From assembly GCA_964532515.1 (NCBI GenBank), contig CAZHKH010000026.1, positions 1 to 15,788 of the forward strand: a stretch of 15,788 nt of DNA, in the 5' to 3' direction. Shown piece by piece: positions 7,520-14,971 of the stretch. The stretch's first letter is position 1; each line of letters starts with the position of its first letter. This DNA comes from TMED161 sp964532515. Its GTDB lineage: Bacteria > Fidelibacterota > Marinisomatia > SCGC-AAA003-L08 > D37C17. A model generated the notes under the pieces. That model saw only the letters and a program-made list of their open reading frames with translations. It had not been told where the DNA came from and did no database searches. Made by a program: the position numbers and the translations under genes.

Positions 7520-9112
7520 GAAAATACAATAGAAAAAAGTAATCTTAAAATTTTAGGAAAAACAACTCCCGAGTTTGATAGAATATTAACAAATGAAGCC
7601 CTGTTATTTATTGAAGCAATAGAAAATCAATTTGGAGAAAGGCGTCGAAATATTTTAAAAACCAGAGGAGAGCGACAATCTGAAATAGATCGAGGGATTT
7701 TCCCCAATTTTCTATCATCAACACAAGATATTAGAAACGGCGAATGGAAGATTGCTCCCCCACCAAAGGATTTATTAGATCGAAGAGTAGAGATTACAGG
7801 TCCTGTTGATAGAAAAATGATTATTAATGCTTTAAACAGCGGAGTAAAAGTATTTATGGCTGATTTTGAGGATTCAAATTCACCAACTTGGGACAATAAT
7901 ATTAATGGTCAGATCAATCTAAGAGATGCAGCCAGTCGAACGATTAATTTCACCAACCCTAAGAATGGAAAATTTTATAAGTTAAATGATGAAATTGCAA
8001 CTTTGATGATTCGTCCCCGTGGCTGGCATTTAGAGGAAAAAAATGTACTACTAAATGGTCGCCCAGTATCTGCATCCATTTTTGATTTTTCCTTGTATCT
8101 ATTTCATAATGCAAAGACATTGCTAGCTAATGGCACGGGCCCATATTTCTATTTACCTAAATTAGAGGGACACCTTGAAGCCCAGCTTTGGAATGATATA
8201 TTTATAATGGCTCAAAATGAATTAAATATTCCTCAAGGCTCAATCAAGGCAACCGTTCTTATTGAAACTATTTTAGCTGCATTTGAAATGGATGAAATCC
8301 TATTTGAATTAAAAGAACATTCTGCAGGCCTTAATTGTGGGCGTTGGGATTATATTTTTAGTTTTATCAAAAAATTTAGAAATCATTCTAATTATGTGCT
8401 GCCTGATCGTTCAGTAGTGACGATGGATCGACATTTTCTTAAATCGTATGTAGATTTATTAATTCAAACATGCCATAAACGTGGTGCACATGCAATGGGC
8501 GGAATGGCAGCTCAAATACCCATTAAGAATGACGATCTCGAGAATCAAAAGGCATTAAATAAGGTGCAAGAAGACAAAGAAAGAGAAGCTAATGCTGGTC
8601 ATGATGGTACATGGATTGCACATCCTGGATTGGCAAACATTGCATTAAATGCGTTTGATTCTGTTATGCCAAATGCAAATCAATTAGATGTAAAACGTAA
8701 GGATGTAACCGTTACAGCTAAAGATTTATTAAAAGTTCCTACTGGCGTTATCACGGAGGAAGGTGTTCGTGAAAATATTCGAGTAGGCGTTCAGTATGTT
8801 GAATCTTGGCTTCGGGGGAATGGCTGTGTTCCACTTTATAATCTTATGGAAGATGCAGCTACAGCAGAAATTGGTCGCGCCCAACTATGGCAGTGGATAA
8901 ATCATAATGCTACATTAGATGATGGCAGATCTATTTCAATGGAGCTCTATACATTTTTACTTGAAGATGAAATGAAAAAACTTAAAATTCAAATAGGAGC
9001 CGAATTATATGAATTTGGAAAATTTGAATTAGCTATATCATTATTTAGCGATATGGTTCAAAAAAATGAATTTGATGATTTTTTAACATTACCTGCATAT
9101 AAATATATTTAA
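7517..9112 (+). CDS. aceB: Malate synthase A
   Basis: This enzyme condenses glyoxylate with acetyl-CoA to give malate and CoA, the second step of the glyoxylate shunt in the cytoplasm. At 531 residues it has the length of the A isoform (about 530) rather than the 720-residue G isoform. The family signature KEHSAGLNCGRWDYIF is intact. The catalytic Arg is in MIRPRGW (R166), the Mg2+/acetyl-CoA region includes VLIETILAAFEMDEIL, and LMEDAATAEIGRAQ holds the presumed base Asp446. DFEDSNSPTWDN near residue 120 and GMAAQIPIKND are also typical. Translation starts at GTG 7517. aceA follows after 40 bases with its own AAGGAA ribosome binding site, so the two form an operon. A palindrome upstream (7403-7419) is a candidate control site. 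No sign of damage or transfer. Confidence 0.95.
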   Translation: MENTIEKSNLKILGKTTPEFDRILTNEALLFIEAIENQFGERRRNILKTRGERQSEIDRGIFPNFLSSTQDIRNGEWKIAPPPKDLLDRRVEITGPVDRKMIINALNSGVKVFMADFEDSNSPTWDNNINGQINLRDAASRTINFTNPKNGKFYKLNDEIATLMIRPRGWHLEEKNVLLNGRPVSASIFDFSLYLFHNAKTLLANGTGPYFYLPKLEGHLEAQLWNDIFIMAQNELNIPQGSIKATVLIETILAAFEMDEILFELKEHSAGLNCGRWDYIFSFIKKFRNHSNYVLPDRSVVTMDRHFLKSYVDLLIQTCHKRGAHAMGGMAAQIPIKNDDLENQKALNKVQEDKEREANAGHDGTWIAHPGLANIALNAFDSVMPNANQLDVKRKDVTVTAKDLLKVPTGVITEEGVRENIRVGVQYVESWLRGNGCVPLYNLMEDAATAEIGRAQLWQWINHNATLDDGRSISMELYTFLLEDEMKKLKIQIGAELYEFGKFELAISLFSDMVQKNEFDDFLTLPAYKYI

Positions 9113-9152
9113 ATAATTGAAATACTTTTATAACCAATAAGGAACTTAATAA

Positions 9153-10733
9153 ATGGAATACTCAAAGGATATTAAACAGCTCTCAGCTCTTCGAGATCAG
9201 AAATCAGGGAAATGGGATGCAATTAATCCAGAACACGTTGCTAGAATGCGTTTTCAGAACCGTTTTAAAACCGGAATAGATATAGCTAAGTATACAGCAG
9301 CTATTATGAGAAGAGATATGGATGCTTATGATAAAAATTCTGCTCTATATACGCAGTCATTGGGTTGTTGGCATGGATTTATTGGTCAGCAAAAAATAAT
9401 TTCCATTAAAAAACATTTTAGTAGCAACAAAAGAAATTATTTATATCTTTCTGGATGGATGATTGCAGCTCTTCGCTCGGAGTTTGGTCCTCTTCCAGAT
9501 CAGTCGATGCATGAAAAGACTGCGGTGGCTAGCTTGATTAATGAACTCTATACATTTTTACGACAAGCTGATGCCAGAGAATTAGGTGATTTATTTAGAG
9601 AGTTAGATGCGGCTAAAGGGGAAGAAAAACAAGAAGTCCAAGATAAAATTGATAACTTTGAAACACATATAGTGCCAATTATTGCAGATATAGATGCAGG
9701 ATTTGGAAATGAAGAAGCAACATACCTAATGGCAAAGCAAATGATTGAGGCCGGAGCTTGTTGCATCCAAATTGAAAACCAAGTTTCTGATGAAAAACAA
9801 TGTGGTCATCAAGATGGAAAAGTAACAGTCCCCCACGCTGATTTTTTAGCAAAAATTAATGCTGTACGACATGCATTTTTAGAATTAGGAGTTGATGATG
9901 GGGTAATTGTTGCGAGGACAGATTCACTGGGAGCTGGTTTAACAAAACAGATAGCAGTAACTCATGAAGTTGGTGACTTGGGAGATCAATACAATTCTTT
10001 TTTAGATGTTGATGAAATAGCTACTTCAAATATGAATCATGGAGACGTGGTAATCAATCATCACGGAAAATTAGTTCGCCCTAAACGTCTACCTAGTAAT
10101 TTATACCAATTTAAAAAAGGAACCGGTGAAGCAAGATGTATTCTTGATTCAATTACAAGTTTACAAAATGGCGCTGATCTTATTTGGATTGAAACGGAGA
10201 AACCTCATATTGGTCAGATAGCTTCGATGATGGATCAAATTAGAAAAGTGATTCCAAATGCAAAGCTTGTTTATAATAATAGCCCTTCATTTAATTGGAC
10301 CCTCAACTTTCGTCAACAAGTTTTTGATAAAATGGAAGAAGAAGGAATGGACACCTCTAGCTATGAAAGAGATCTACTTATGGATCAAAAATATGATGAT
10401 ACAGATCTAGGGAGAGAAGCAGATGAAAAAATTCGTACTTTTCAGGTTGATTCGGCGCGGGAAGCAGGTATCTTCCACCATTTAATTACTTTGCCTACTT
10501 ATCATACCGCCGCTTTATCCACTGATAATTTAGCTAAAGAATATTTTGGTGATCAAGGGATGCTGGGATATGTTAAGAAAATTCAGCGCAAAGAGATTAG
10601 AGAGGGTATAGCTTGCGTGAAACATCAAAATATGGCTGGATCTGATATGGGAGATGATCACAAAGGTTATTTTGCCGGGGAAGCTGCCCTTAAAGCATCA
10701 GGAGCAGAAAATACTATGCATCAATTTGATTAA
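9153..10733 (+). CDS. aceA: Isocitrate lyase (long, Pseudomonas-type subgroup)
   Basis: The enzyme splits isocitrate into glyoxylate and succinate, the first step of the glyoxylate shunt, allowing growth on acetate or fatty acids. The active-site loop is KQCGHQ with the catalytic Cys at residue 217. Other family blocks are GWMIAALRSEFGP, IIADIDAGFGNEEATYLMAKQMIEAGA (metal-binding Asp residues), VIVARTDSLGA, WIETEKP, and YNNSPSFNWTLNF. The 526-residue length and Gln in place of the Lys/Arg after the first Lys of the loop place it in the longer subgroup known from Pseudomonas and Acinetobacter rather than with the 434-residue E. coli enzyme. The C-terminal block ending in GAENTMHQFD is also typical of that subgroup. 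AAGGAA lies 8 bases before the ATG. It is followed after 22 bases by the RraA-like gene. Confidence 0.95.
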   Translation: MEYSKDIKQLSALRDQKSGKWDAINPEHVARMRFQNRFKTGIDIAKYTAAIMRRDMDAYDKNSALYTQSLGCWHGFIGQQKIISIKKHFSSNKRNYLYLSGWMIAALRSEFGPLPDQSMHEKTAVASLINELYTFLRQADARELGDLFRELDAAKGEEKQEVQDKIDNFETHIVPIIADIDAGFGNEEATYLMAKQMIEAGACCIQIENQVSDEKQCGHQDGKVTVPHADFLAKINAVRHAFLELGVDDGVIVARTDSLGAGLTKQIAVTHEVGDLGDQYNSFLDVDEIATSNMNHGDVVINHHGKLVRPKRLPSNLYQFKKGTGEARCILDSITSLQNGADLIWIETEKPHIGQIASMMDQIRKVIPNAKLVYNNSPSFNWTLNFRQQVFDKMEEEGMDTSSYERDLLMDQKYDDTDLGREADEKIRTFQVDSAREAGIFHHLITLPTYHTAALSTDNLAKEYFGDQGMLGYVKKIQRKEIREGIACVKHQNMAGSDMGDDHKGYFAGEAALKASGAENTMHQFD

Positions 10734-10755
10734 TATTTAGCGAGTTAAATTTAAA

Positions 10756-11253
10756 ATGGATACCATCATTTCTACACCCGACCTCTCGGATCAATTTGAT
10801 CAGCAGGTCAGTATCGTTGAGCCATTGTTCAAACATTATGGGAGTTTAAAACAAGGATATGGTCAGATTACAACGATAGATTGTTTTGAAGATAATTCAC
10901 TCGTTGTTGAACAAGTCAAATCACCTGGAGGTGGGCGCGTTTTGGTTGTTGATGGCAGAGGATCGTTTCGATGCTCATTATTGGGCGATCAATTAGCAGC
11001 AGCGGCAATTGAGAATGGTTGGTCTGGTATTTTAATAAATGGATGTCTCAGAGATGTTGAAATTATTGCACCAATGCCATTGATAGTTATGGCTCTAGCA
11101 TCGATACCACGAAAAACAGTTAAGGCAGGGAAAGGCAGTCTCAATATTCCTGTTACCTTTGCGGGTGTCACCTTTCACCCCAATCATTATTTATTTGCTG
11201 ATGAAACGGGTGTACTAGTTTCAGAAAAGAATCTGCTAACAGAAGCCACATAA
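10756..11253 (+). CDS. RraA-like class II aldolase / oxaloacetate decarboxylase
   Basis: The 165-residue protein has the RraA fold signatures GGGRVLVVDGRGS, LLGDQLAAAAIENGWSGILINGCLRD, and VTFHPNHYLFADETGVLVS. D78, R99 and D100 make an exact D-x20-R-D motif, which marks members with aldolase (HMG/CHA type) or oxaloacetate decarboxylase activity. E. coli RraA, the RNase E inhibitor, has Gln where this protein has D100. An enzyme yielding pyruvate from a 4-hydroxy-2-oxo acid or from oxaloacetate is therefore more likely than an RNase E regulator, although databases often name such proteins RraA. It lies 22 bases after aceA with no clear ribosome binding site and is probably the third gene of the operon, where it could drain oxaloacetate to pyruvate. 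The exact substrate is unknown. Confidence 0.85.
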   Translation: MDTIISTPDLSDQFDQQVSIVEPLFKHYGSLKQGYGQITTIDCFEDNSLVVEQVKSPGGGRVLVVDGRGSFRCSLLGDQLAAAAIENGWSGILINGCLRDVEIIAPMPLIVMALASIPRKTVKAGKGSLNIPVTFAGVTFHPNHYLFADETGVLVSEKNLLTEAT

Positions 11254-11337
11254 AGCAAAATTGCTTACGCTGCATAAAAAATATTTTAGGTGAAATTTTA
11301 ACTTATAGCGAAAAGCGGAAAATAATACTGCGTTTAT

Positions 11338-11505
11338 TTAGATAATGCCATTTCCATTGCAGCTAGAGCAATTTCTATCGGATAGATTATGGCCACTCCC
11401 TGAGCAACGAGTACACTTTTCAACATAAGTACGCCCTGTGTGTTTAATGGAATTTTTACTTTTTTTATTACTTAATATTAATTTTATCATGGCTTCATGT
11501 CCCAT
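11338..11505 (-). CDS. Small DnaJ-type zinc-knuckle protein (55 aa)
   Basis: Reading the minus strand from ATG at 11505 to TAA at 11338-11340 gives 55 residues: a basic, Lys-rich N-terminal half, then CTRCSGSG (residues 31-38), HNLSDRN, and CSSCNGNG (46-53), ending two residues later. The paired CxxCxGxG motifs match the zinc-binding repeats of the DnaJ cysteine-rich domain and should hold one zinc ion. A minimal protein of this kind may be a free-standing chaperone-like or nucleic-acid-binding knuckle; its function is unknown. An in-frame ATG at 11490 is an alternative start, and neither has a good Shine-Dalgarno. It lies 144 bases beyond the nrdJb-like stop on the same strand. The repeated palindrome sits about 75 bases upstream, as before aceB. 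The conserved Cys/Gly spacing makes a chance reading frame unlikely. Confidence 0.75.
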   Translation of the reverse strand: MGHEAMIKLILSNKKSKNSIKHTGRTYVEKCTRCSGSGHNLSDRNCSSCNGNGII

Positions 11506-11573
11506 TTAATAATATATCTTAACGACATATTATTTTATCATTTAAATTCAGGATAGTAAAGAGAAACATAATT

Positions 11574-11603
11574 CAAAAATTTTACTTTGTAAAATTTACA
11601 AAA
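11574..11603 (-). promoter_or_regulatory. Candidate operator, copy 2 of the repeated palindrome
   Basis: The palindrome TTTGTAAAATTTACAAA is at 11586-11602 on the plus strand. Read on the minus strand, the 23 bases 11603-11581 are identical to 7402-7424, and after a one-base insertion the match continues through TTTTTG. It lies about 75 bases upstream of the 55-residue zinc-knuckle gene and 46 bases past the stop of the nrdJb-like gene, so it is oriented toward its downstream gene as copy 1 is toward aceB. Confidence 0.5.
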
Positions 11604-11609
11604 TTATTT

Positions 11610-11630
11610 TAGAGTGCAAGTGATACTCTA
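11610..11630 (-). terminator. Weak hairpin after the nrdJb-like gene
   Basis: TAGAGT (11610-11615) pairs with ACTCTA (11625-11630) around 9 bases, about 20 bases past the nrdJb-like stop. The minus-strand tail after it is AAAATAATTTT, not a clean T-run, so termination is only possible, not established. Confidence 0.25.
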
Positions 11631-11649
11631 TTGTAATTTTATTTTCTGA

Positions 11650-12273
11650 TTATTTATCGCATTTACTGTAGCCGCAAGACATGCATGAATCACAACCATT
11701 TTCTGTTTTTAGGGATTTACTGGAGCATGTCGGGCAAATTCTAAAGTCATCATTTAATTCTACGGCTTCTGGGACTATTGGCGTCTCCATCTTTCCATTG
11801 TCGCTCATTGGTGAGTCGACAGGCTTTTCGATAATTTTAACATCATAGAAAAATCGCTCAATAACATCTGCAATTTCTGAGTAGAACGAATGATAATATT
11901 TACCTTCTTTAAATGACCCTCCATTAGGATCAAATATTCCTTGTAGCTCCTCAAGAATAAACATTGGGTTGGTAGCTCTTCGGAAAATTGCTGATATCAA
12001 TCGAGTTAGAACAACATACTCTGATGTTTTTGTCAGATCTTTAGAGTTAATAAATATTTCAATTGGCTTGAGTCCTGAGTCGTCTTTAATGTAGCTGAGA
12101 GTGATAAACACTGAGTTTTTAACAAATGCACTCTTTAGTTTGTATACCTTTGCATCCACCACCTCTGGGCGCATCCTCGATGCCGCATCTTCGCCCTTAT
12201 CTTCTTTTATAACTTCTTTATTCTTCTGTTCTTTATTTTCTTTAATTATATCAGTTGCATTTAATTTGATCAT
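11650..12273 (-). CDS. nrdJb: Class II ribonucleotide reductase, small TSCPD/zinc-ribbon subunit
   Basis: This 207-residue protein corresponds to the C-terminal part of single-chain NrdJ enzymes. Residues of about 48-150 form the TSCPD-type domain (VFITLSYIKDDSGLKPIEIF, then SEYVVLTRLISAIFRRA and a segment ending in ADVIERFF). The end is a cysteine cluster with CPTC at 180/183, then C194, C197, C200 and C205 in GCDSCMSCGYSKC. That tail is the part that re-reduces the active site, taking electrons from thioredoxin-like donors. It starts by a 4-base overlap (ATGA) with the catalytic subunit and has GAGG about 10 bases before the ATG. The same two-piece arrangement is known as NrdJa/NrdJb in Pseudomonas aeruginosa. 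Residues 1-35 are charged and low-complexity, probably a linker that is continuous in fused enzymes. Confidence 0.85.
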   Translation of the reverse strand: MIKLNATDIIKENKEQKNKEVIKEDKGEDAASRMRPEVVDAKVYKLKSAFVKNSVFITLSYIKDDSGLKPIEIFINSKDLTKTSEYVVLTRLISAIFRRATNPMFILEELQGIFDPNGGSFKEGKYYHSFYSEIADVIERFFYDVKIIEKPVDSPMSDNGKMETPIVPEAVELNDDFRICPTCSSKSLKTENGCDSCMSCGYSKCDK

Positions 12274-14798
12274 ACTTTTATTTCCTCAGTCGTAGCGACA
12301 GTCTCTTTTACTGTATTGTCATTTTCAGATTCAGATTTCATTTTTTTAAGATAATGGTACATTGTTGTTAATTTTCCATCGGGCAATTTAAAGATATCAT
12401 CACCAGCCATTTCCATTGTTTCCCCATTTTCTTGCATAATTGAGTAGCTTTTTGTTTTCATCTCTTGGTACTCAGTCATCTTATTTTCAACACTTAGAAT
12501 TGGGAATCTACTTCCATCTCTGTATATGGTAACACCCTTAAGGTTATTTTTCCATGCTTTTATATATATATCTGATATTGTTTCTGGGTTTACGTCCTCA
12601 GGCAAATTAATAGTTGAGGATATACTGTGATCTATGTAGCGTTGAATAACCCCCTGGACATTAACTCTTTTTACAGAATCTATTTTATGCGCTGTTCTTG
12701 TTAGGTATTCAGGCAATACATCATCTACATTCTCCGCTTTATCAACATCATCTTGAATTCCCATTTTATCTATATAGGCCTGCACAGTAGAGTGGAAAAC
12801 TTTAAAAAACTTATTACCAAAAGACTCAGATCTTCGAGTGTAGAATACAGAGAATATGGGCTCTACTCCACCTGATACACCTATATAATTCTTAGATTCA
12901 CTTTTATAACCAAGAACAATATTAGATATAGACCCCGTTGGAGCAATAGACATAATTGCAATATTTCTAAGTCCATGCTTTCTGATCATACTGTGTGTTT
13001 GTTCACTGAGTGCCTCTTTTACAAATGGACACTCCATATATGATTTTTCATCAAATATAGGCGATGGATTTTTTTCTTTAGCAATAAATGAAGAAGCCTG
13101 GTACGCAGCGTTGGTAATATACTCCATTACCTTTTCAATCATTATGGTTCCTTGCTCGGAGTCATATGCAACTCCCAGCTGATTTAGCATATCAGCAATT
13201 CCCATTACTCCAAGCCCTAATCGTCTAGTCTCAGCCGCCGCTTGTCTTTGCTTCTCTAGCGCATTAAGATCTTCGTTCCATGTAACAACATTATCTAAAA
13301 ATCTAACAAGCGTTTCAGTAGACTCAGCAAGCTGATCCCACTCAATAGAGGCTTCAGGGGTAAATCCATTATTTACAAAACGAGATAAGTTAATAGATCC
13401 TAAATTACATGCGCCTCCATCTTCTAGTGGAACCTCTGCACATGGATTGGTACAGATAATAGGTTTGTCCACATAATTTGATGGGGAGTAGTTGCTCATT
13501 GTTGACCAGAAAATTAAGCCCGGCTCAGCAGTTTTATAGTTTCCTTCAATAAATTGATCCCAGATATCTCGAGCTTTAATTAAGTTTTTAATTTCATTGG
13601 TATTAGGGCTGTCAAAATAAAGCATAAAGTCACCAGCTGCTTTTAATACAATATCAAACTTCCCCTTGCTAATTGGGATAATAAAATCACCATATATATC
13701 TCGCTTTGCAGCATCTTCAAATTCTGATTTCTCAAGATTATATTTATAATTTTCTTTAACCCATTTTTTAAGTTGATTGAAAGACTTAAATGTATTTAGC
13801 AGCTCATAATCTTTTGGATCTTTTGATGGAATTCCACTTGAGTAGTGTACTTCCTCTTCATCCTGAGGAGCACTCATCACTCTATCTTTATTATTTTTTT
13901 GATAGGCCAGAAGCGTATTACTTCCAAATTCACGTTGTTCATCTATCGCCTTCATAAATTCATCACTCGCCTTTACTGATATATTAGCAAAACGAACCTG
14001 AGTATTTTCCATTACCTGCTTTTTGATAGTATCAAGATCTTTATCATCAAAGAGTCCAGACCAGCCACACTGTTCTACAATTTGGTTGGTTACCCAGTAA
14101 GGCATTTTTTTAACTTTGATAAAGTGTTGTACATCTGGATGCTTTACATCGATGGTCAACATCAGTGCTCCACGTCTTCCACTATGCCCAATAAGACCAG
14201 TTGTTAACGAATAAAGCTCCATAAATGATACAGCCCCAGTTGAGCTATCGGCGGCATTGTGGACAAGAGAGTCTTTAGGCCTTAGACATGATATGTCAAC
14301 CCCGATTCCCCCGCCATATGAGTAGGTCCTTGCACACTCAAAGGCTGCCTTGTATATTGAATCGATATCATCGTATTGAATTTTTGATACAAAGCAATTT
14401 GCGAGTGTTTTTATTCGGTAGAGGTCACCAGATCCAGCGAGCACTCTTCCCCCTGAAACGAAGCGACCTTCATATAAATCAGTATAAAATTTTTCAGCCC
14501 ACTGTTTTTGCTTTGTTTTTCCATCTTCAACAGTTGCAATAAATGATGAAAGTCTTTTAAAAACATCTTCAGGACAATTTTCAACAGTTTCATTGTTAAG
14601 ATTTTTTAGATAGTATTTTTTTTCATAGATTGTTTGGGCCAGTTCATTGTCACCTAAATAGTTGCCATCATATGGAAGTTTGTTACCTTGAAGAGAGGAG
14701 ATGTGATCATAGAGCTCCTTATAAGTTTTTGTTCTTGTGGAGCCAATCACCTTCGTTGTCTTCCCTTGATACTTAAACATATTTTCAATATCAATCAT
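12270..14798 (-). CDS. nrdJa: Adenosylcobalamin-dependent (class II) ribonucleotide reductase, catalytic subunit
   Basis: The enzyme reduces ribonucleotides to deoxyribonucleotides using a coenzyme-B12-generated thiyl radical and does not need oxygen. The 10-stranded barrel is marked by LANCFVSKI (C135), SSTGAVSFMELYS and GRRGALMLTIDVKHPD near 185-225, CTNPCAEVPLEDGGACNLGSIN (here split: N451, C453 thiyl, E455, C464), RRLGLGVMGIADML at 525-538, and APTGSISNIVLG at 619-630. C135 and C464 are the redox pair and C453 the radical site, matching C134/C333/C322 of the Thermotoga enzyme as I recall it. No ATP-cone is apparent at the N-terminus. A region of roughly 130 residues between about 295 and 405 is extra relative to the short Thermotoga form. 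The reductant tail is encoded by the overlapping next gene. AAGGA lies 6 bases before the ATG. No cobalamin riboswitch is visible upstream. Confidence 0.93.
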   Translation of the reverse strand: MIDIENMFKYQGKTTKVIGSTRTKTYKELYDHISSLQGNKLPYDGNYLGDNELAQTIYEKKYYLKNLNNETVENCPEDVFKRLSSFIATVEDGKTKQKQWAEKFYTDLYEGRFVSGGRVLAGSGDLYRIKTLANCFVSKIQYDDIDSIYKAAFECARTYSYGGGIGVDISCLRPKDSLVHNAADSSTGAVSFMELYSLTTGLIGHSGRRGALMLTIDVKHPDVQHFIKVKKMPYWVTNQIVEQCGWSGLFDDKDLDTIKKQVMENTQVRFANISVKASDEFMKAIDEQREFGSNTLLAYQKNNKDRVMSAPQDEEEVHYSSGIPSKDPKDYELLNTFKSFNQLKKWVKENYKYNLEKSEFEDAAKRDIYGDFIIPISKGKFDIVLKAAGDFMLYFDSPNTNEIKNLIKARDIWDQFIEGNYKTAEPGLIFWSTMSNYSPSNYVDKPIICTNPCAEVPLEDGGACNLGSINLSRFVNNGFTPEASIEWDQLAESTETLVRFLDNVVTWNEDLNALEKQRQAAAETRRLGLGVMGIADMLNQLGVAYDSEQGTIMIEKVMEYITNAAYQASSFIAKEKNPSPIFDEKSYMECPFVKEALSEQTHSMIRKHGLRNIAIMSIAPTGSISNIVLGYKSESKNYIGVSGGVEPIFSVFYTRRSESFGNKFFKVFHSTVQAYIDKMGIQDDVDKAENVDDVLPEYLTRTAHKIDSVKRVNVQGVIQRYIDHSISSTINLPEDVNPETISDIYIKAWKNNLKGVTIYRDGSRFPILSVENKMTEYQEMKTKSYSIMQENGETMEMAGDDIFKLPDGKLTTMYHYLKKMKSESENDNTVKETVATTEEIKV

Positions 14799-14817
14799 AA
14801 AAAATCCTTATCATTCG

Positions 14818-14859
14818 TTCATTTATTCATTTATTTATTGCCCAGTAAACGCAATAAAT
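14818..14859. repeat. Direct repeat and inverted repeat just upstream of nrdJa
   Basis: TTCATTTA occurs twice in tandem at 14818-14825 and 14826-14833. Directly beside it, ATTTATTGC (14833-14841) is inverted as GCAATAAAT (14851-14859) around 9 bases. The arms lie 35-61 bases before the nrdJa start, where an operator or 5' leader hairpin would be expected. No known regulator site is recognised. Confidence 0.4.
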
Positions 14860-14892
14860 TCCTAAAAAGGACACAGCTACTTAGGTAAGTAC

Positions 14893-14943
14893 AGAATTAT
14901 TTATATAATTCTCTATCCAGGGCTCTGGATATTTTTATTTTTT
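14893..14943 (+). terminator. Orphan tandem hairpins with T-tract (terminator-like)
   Basis: AGAATTAT/ATAATTCT (14893-14900 with 14905-14912, loop TTAT) is followed at once by TATCCAG/CTGGATA (14914-14920 with 14925-14931, loop GGCT) and then 12 bases that are all T but one. On the plus strand this reads as an intrinsic terminator, yet no plus-strand gene ends nearby. It could end a short RNA begun inside this gap, stop antisense reading from nrdJa, or serve as an attenuator before citrate synthase. Confidence 0.45.
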
Positions 14944-14971
14944 CAGGTGTTTTCTCGTCGAAAAGAAAAAC

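Noticed and set aside
11258..11273. AAGCAAAATTGCTT hairpin as terminator of the aceB-aceA-aldolase operon
   Set aside because: The stem is only 5-6 pairs, the loop is very small, and no T-run follows, so the end of this operon is left undefined.
7402..11603. The inverted 23-base repeats as ends of an insertion sequence or transposon
   Set aside because: No transposase or integrase lies between them, no target-site duplication is seen, and the enclosed genes are ordinary housekeeping metabolism; an operator reading is simpler.
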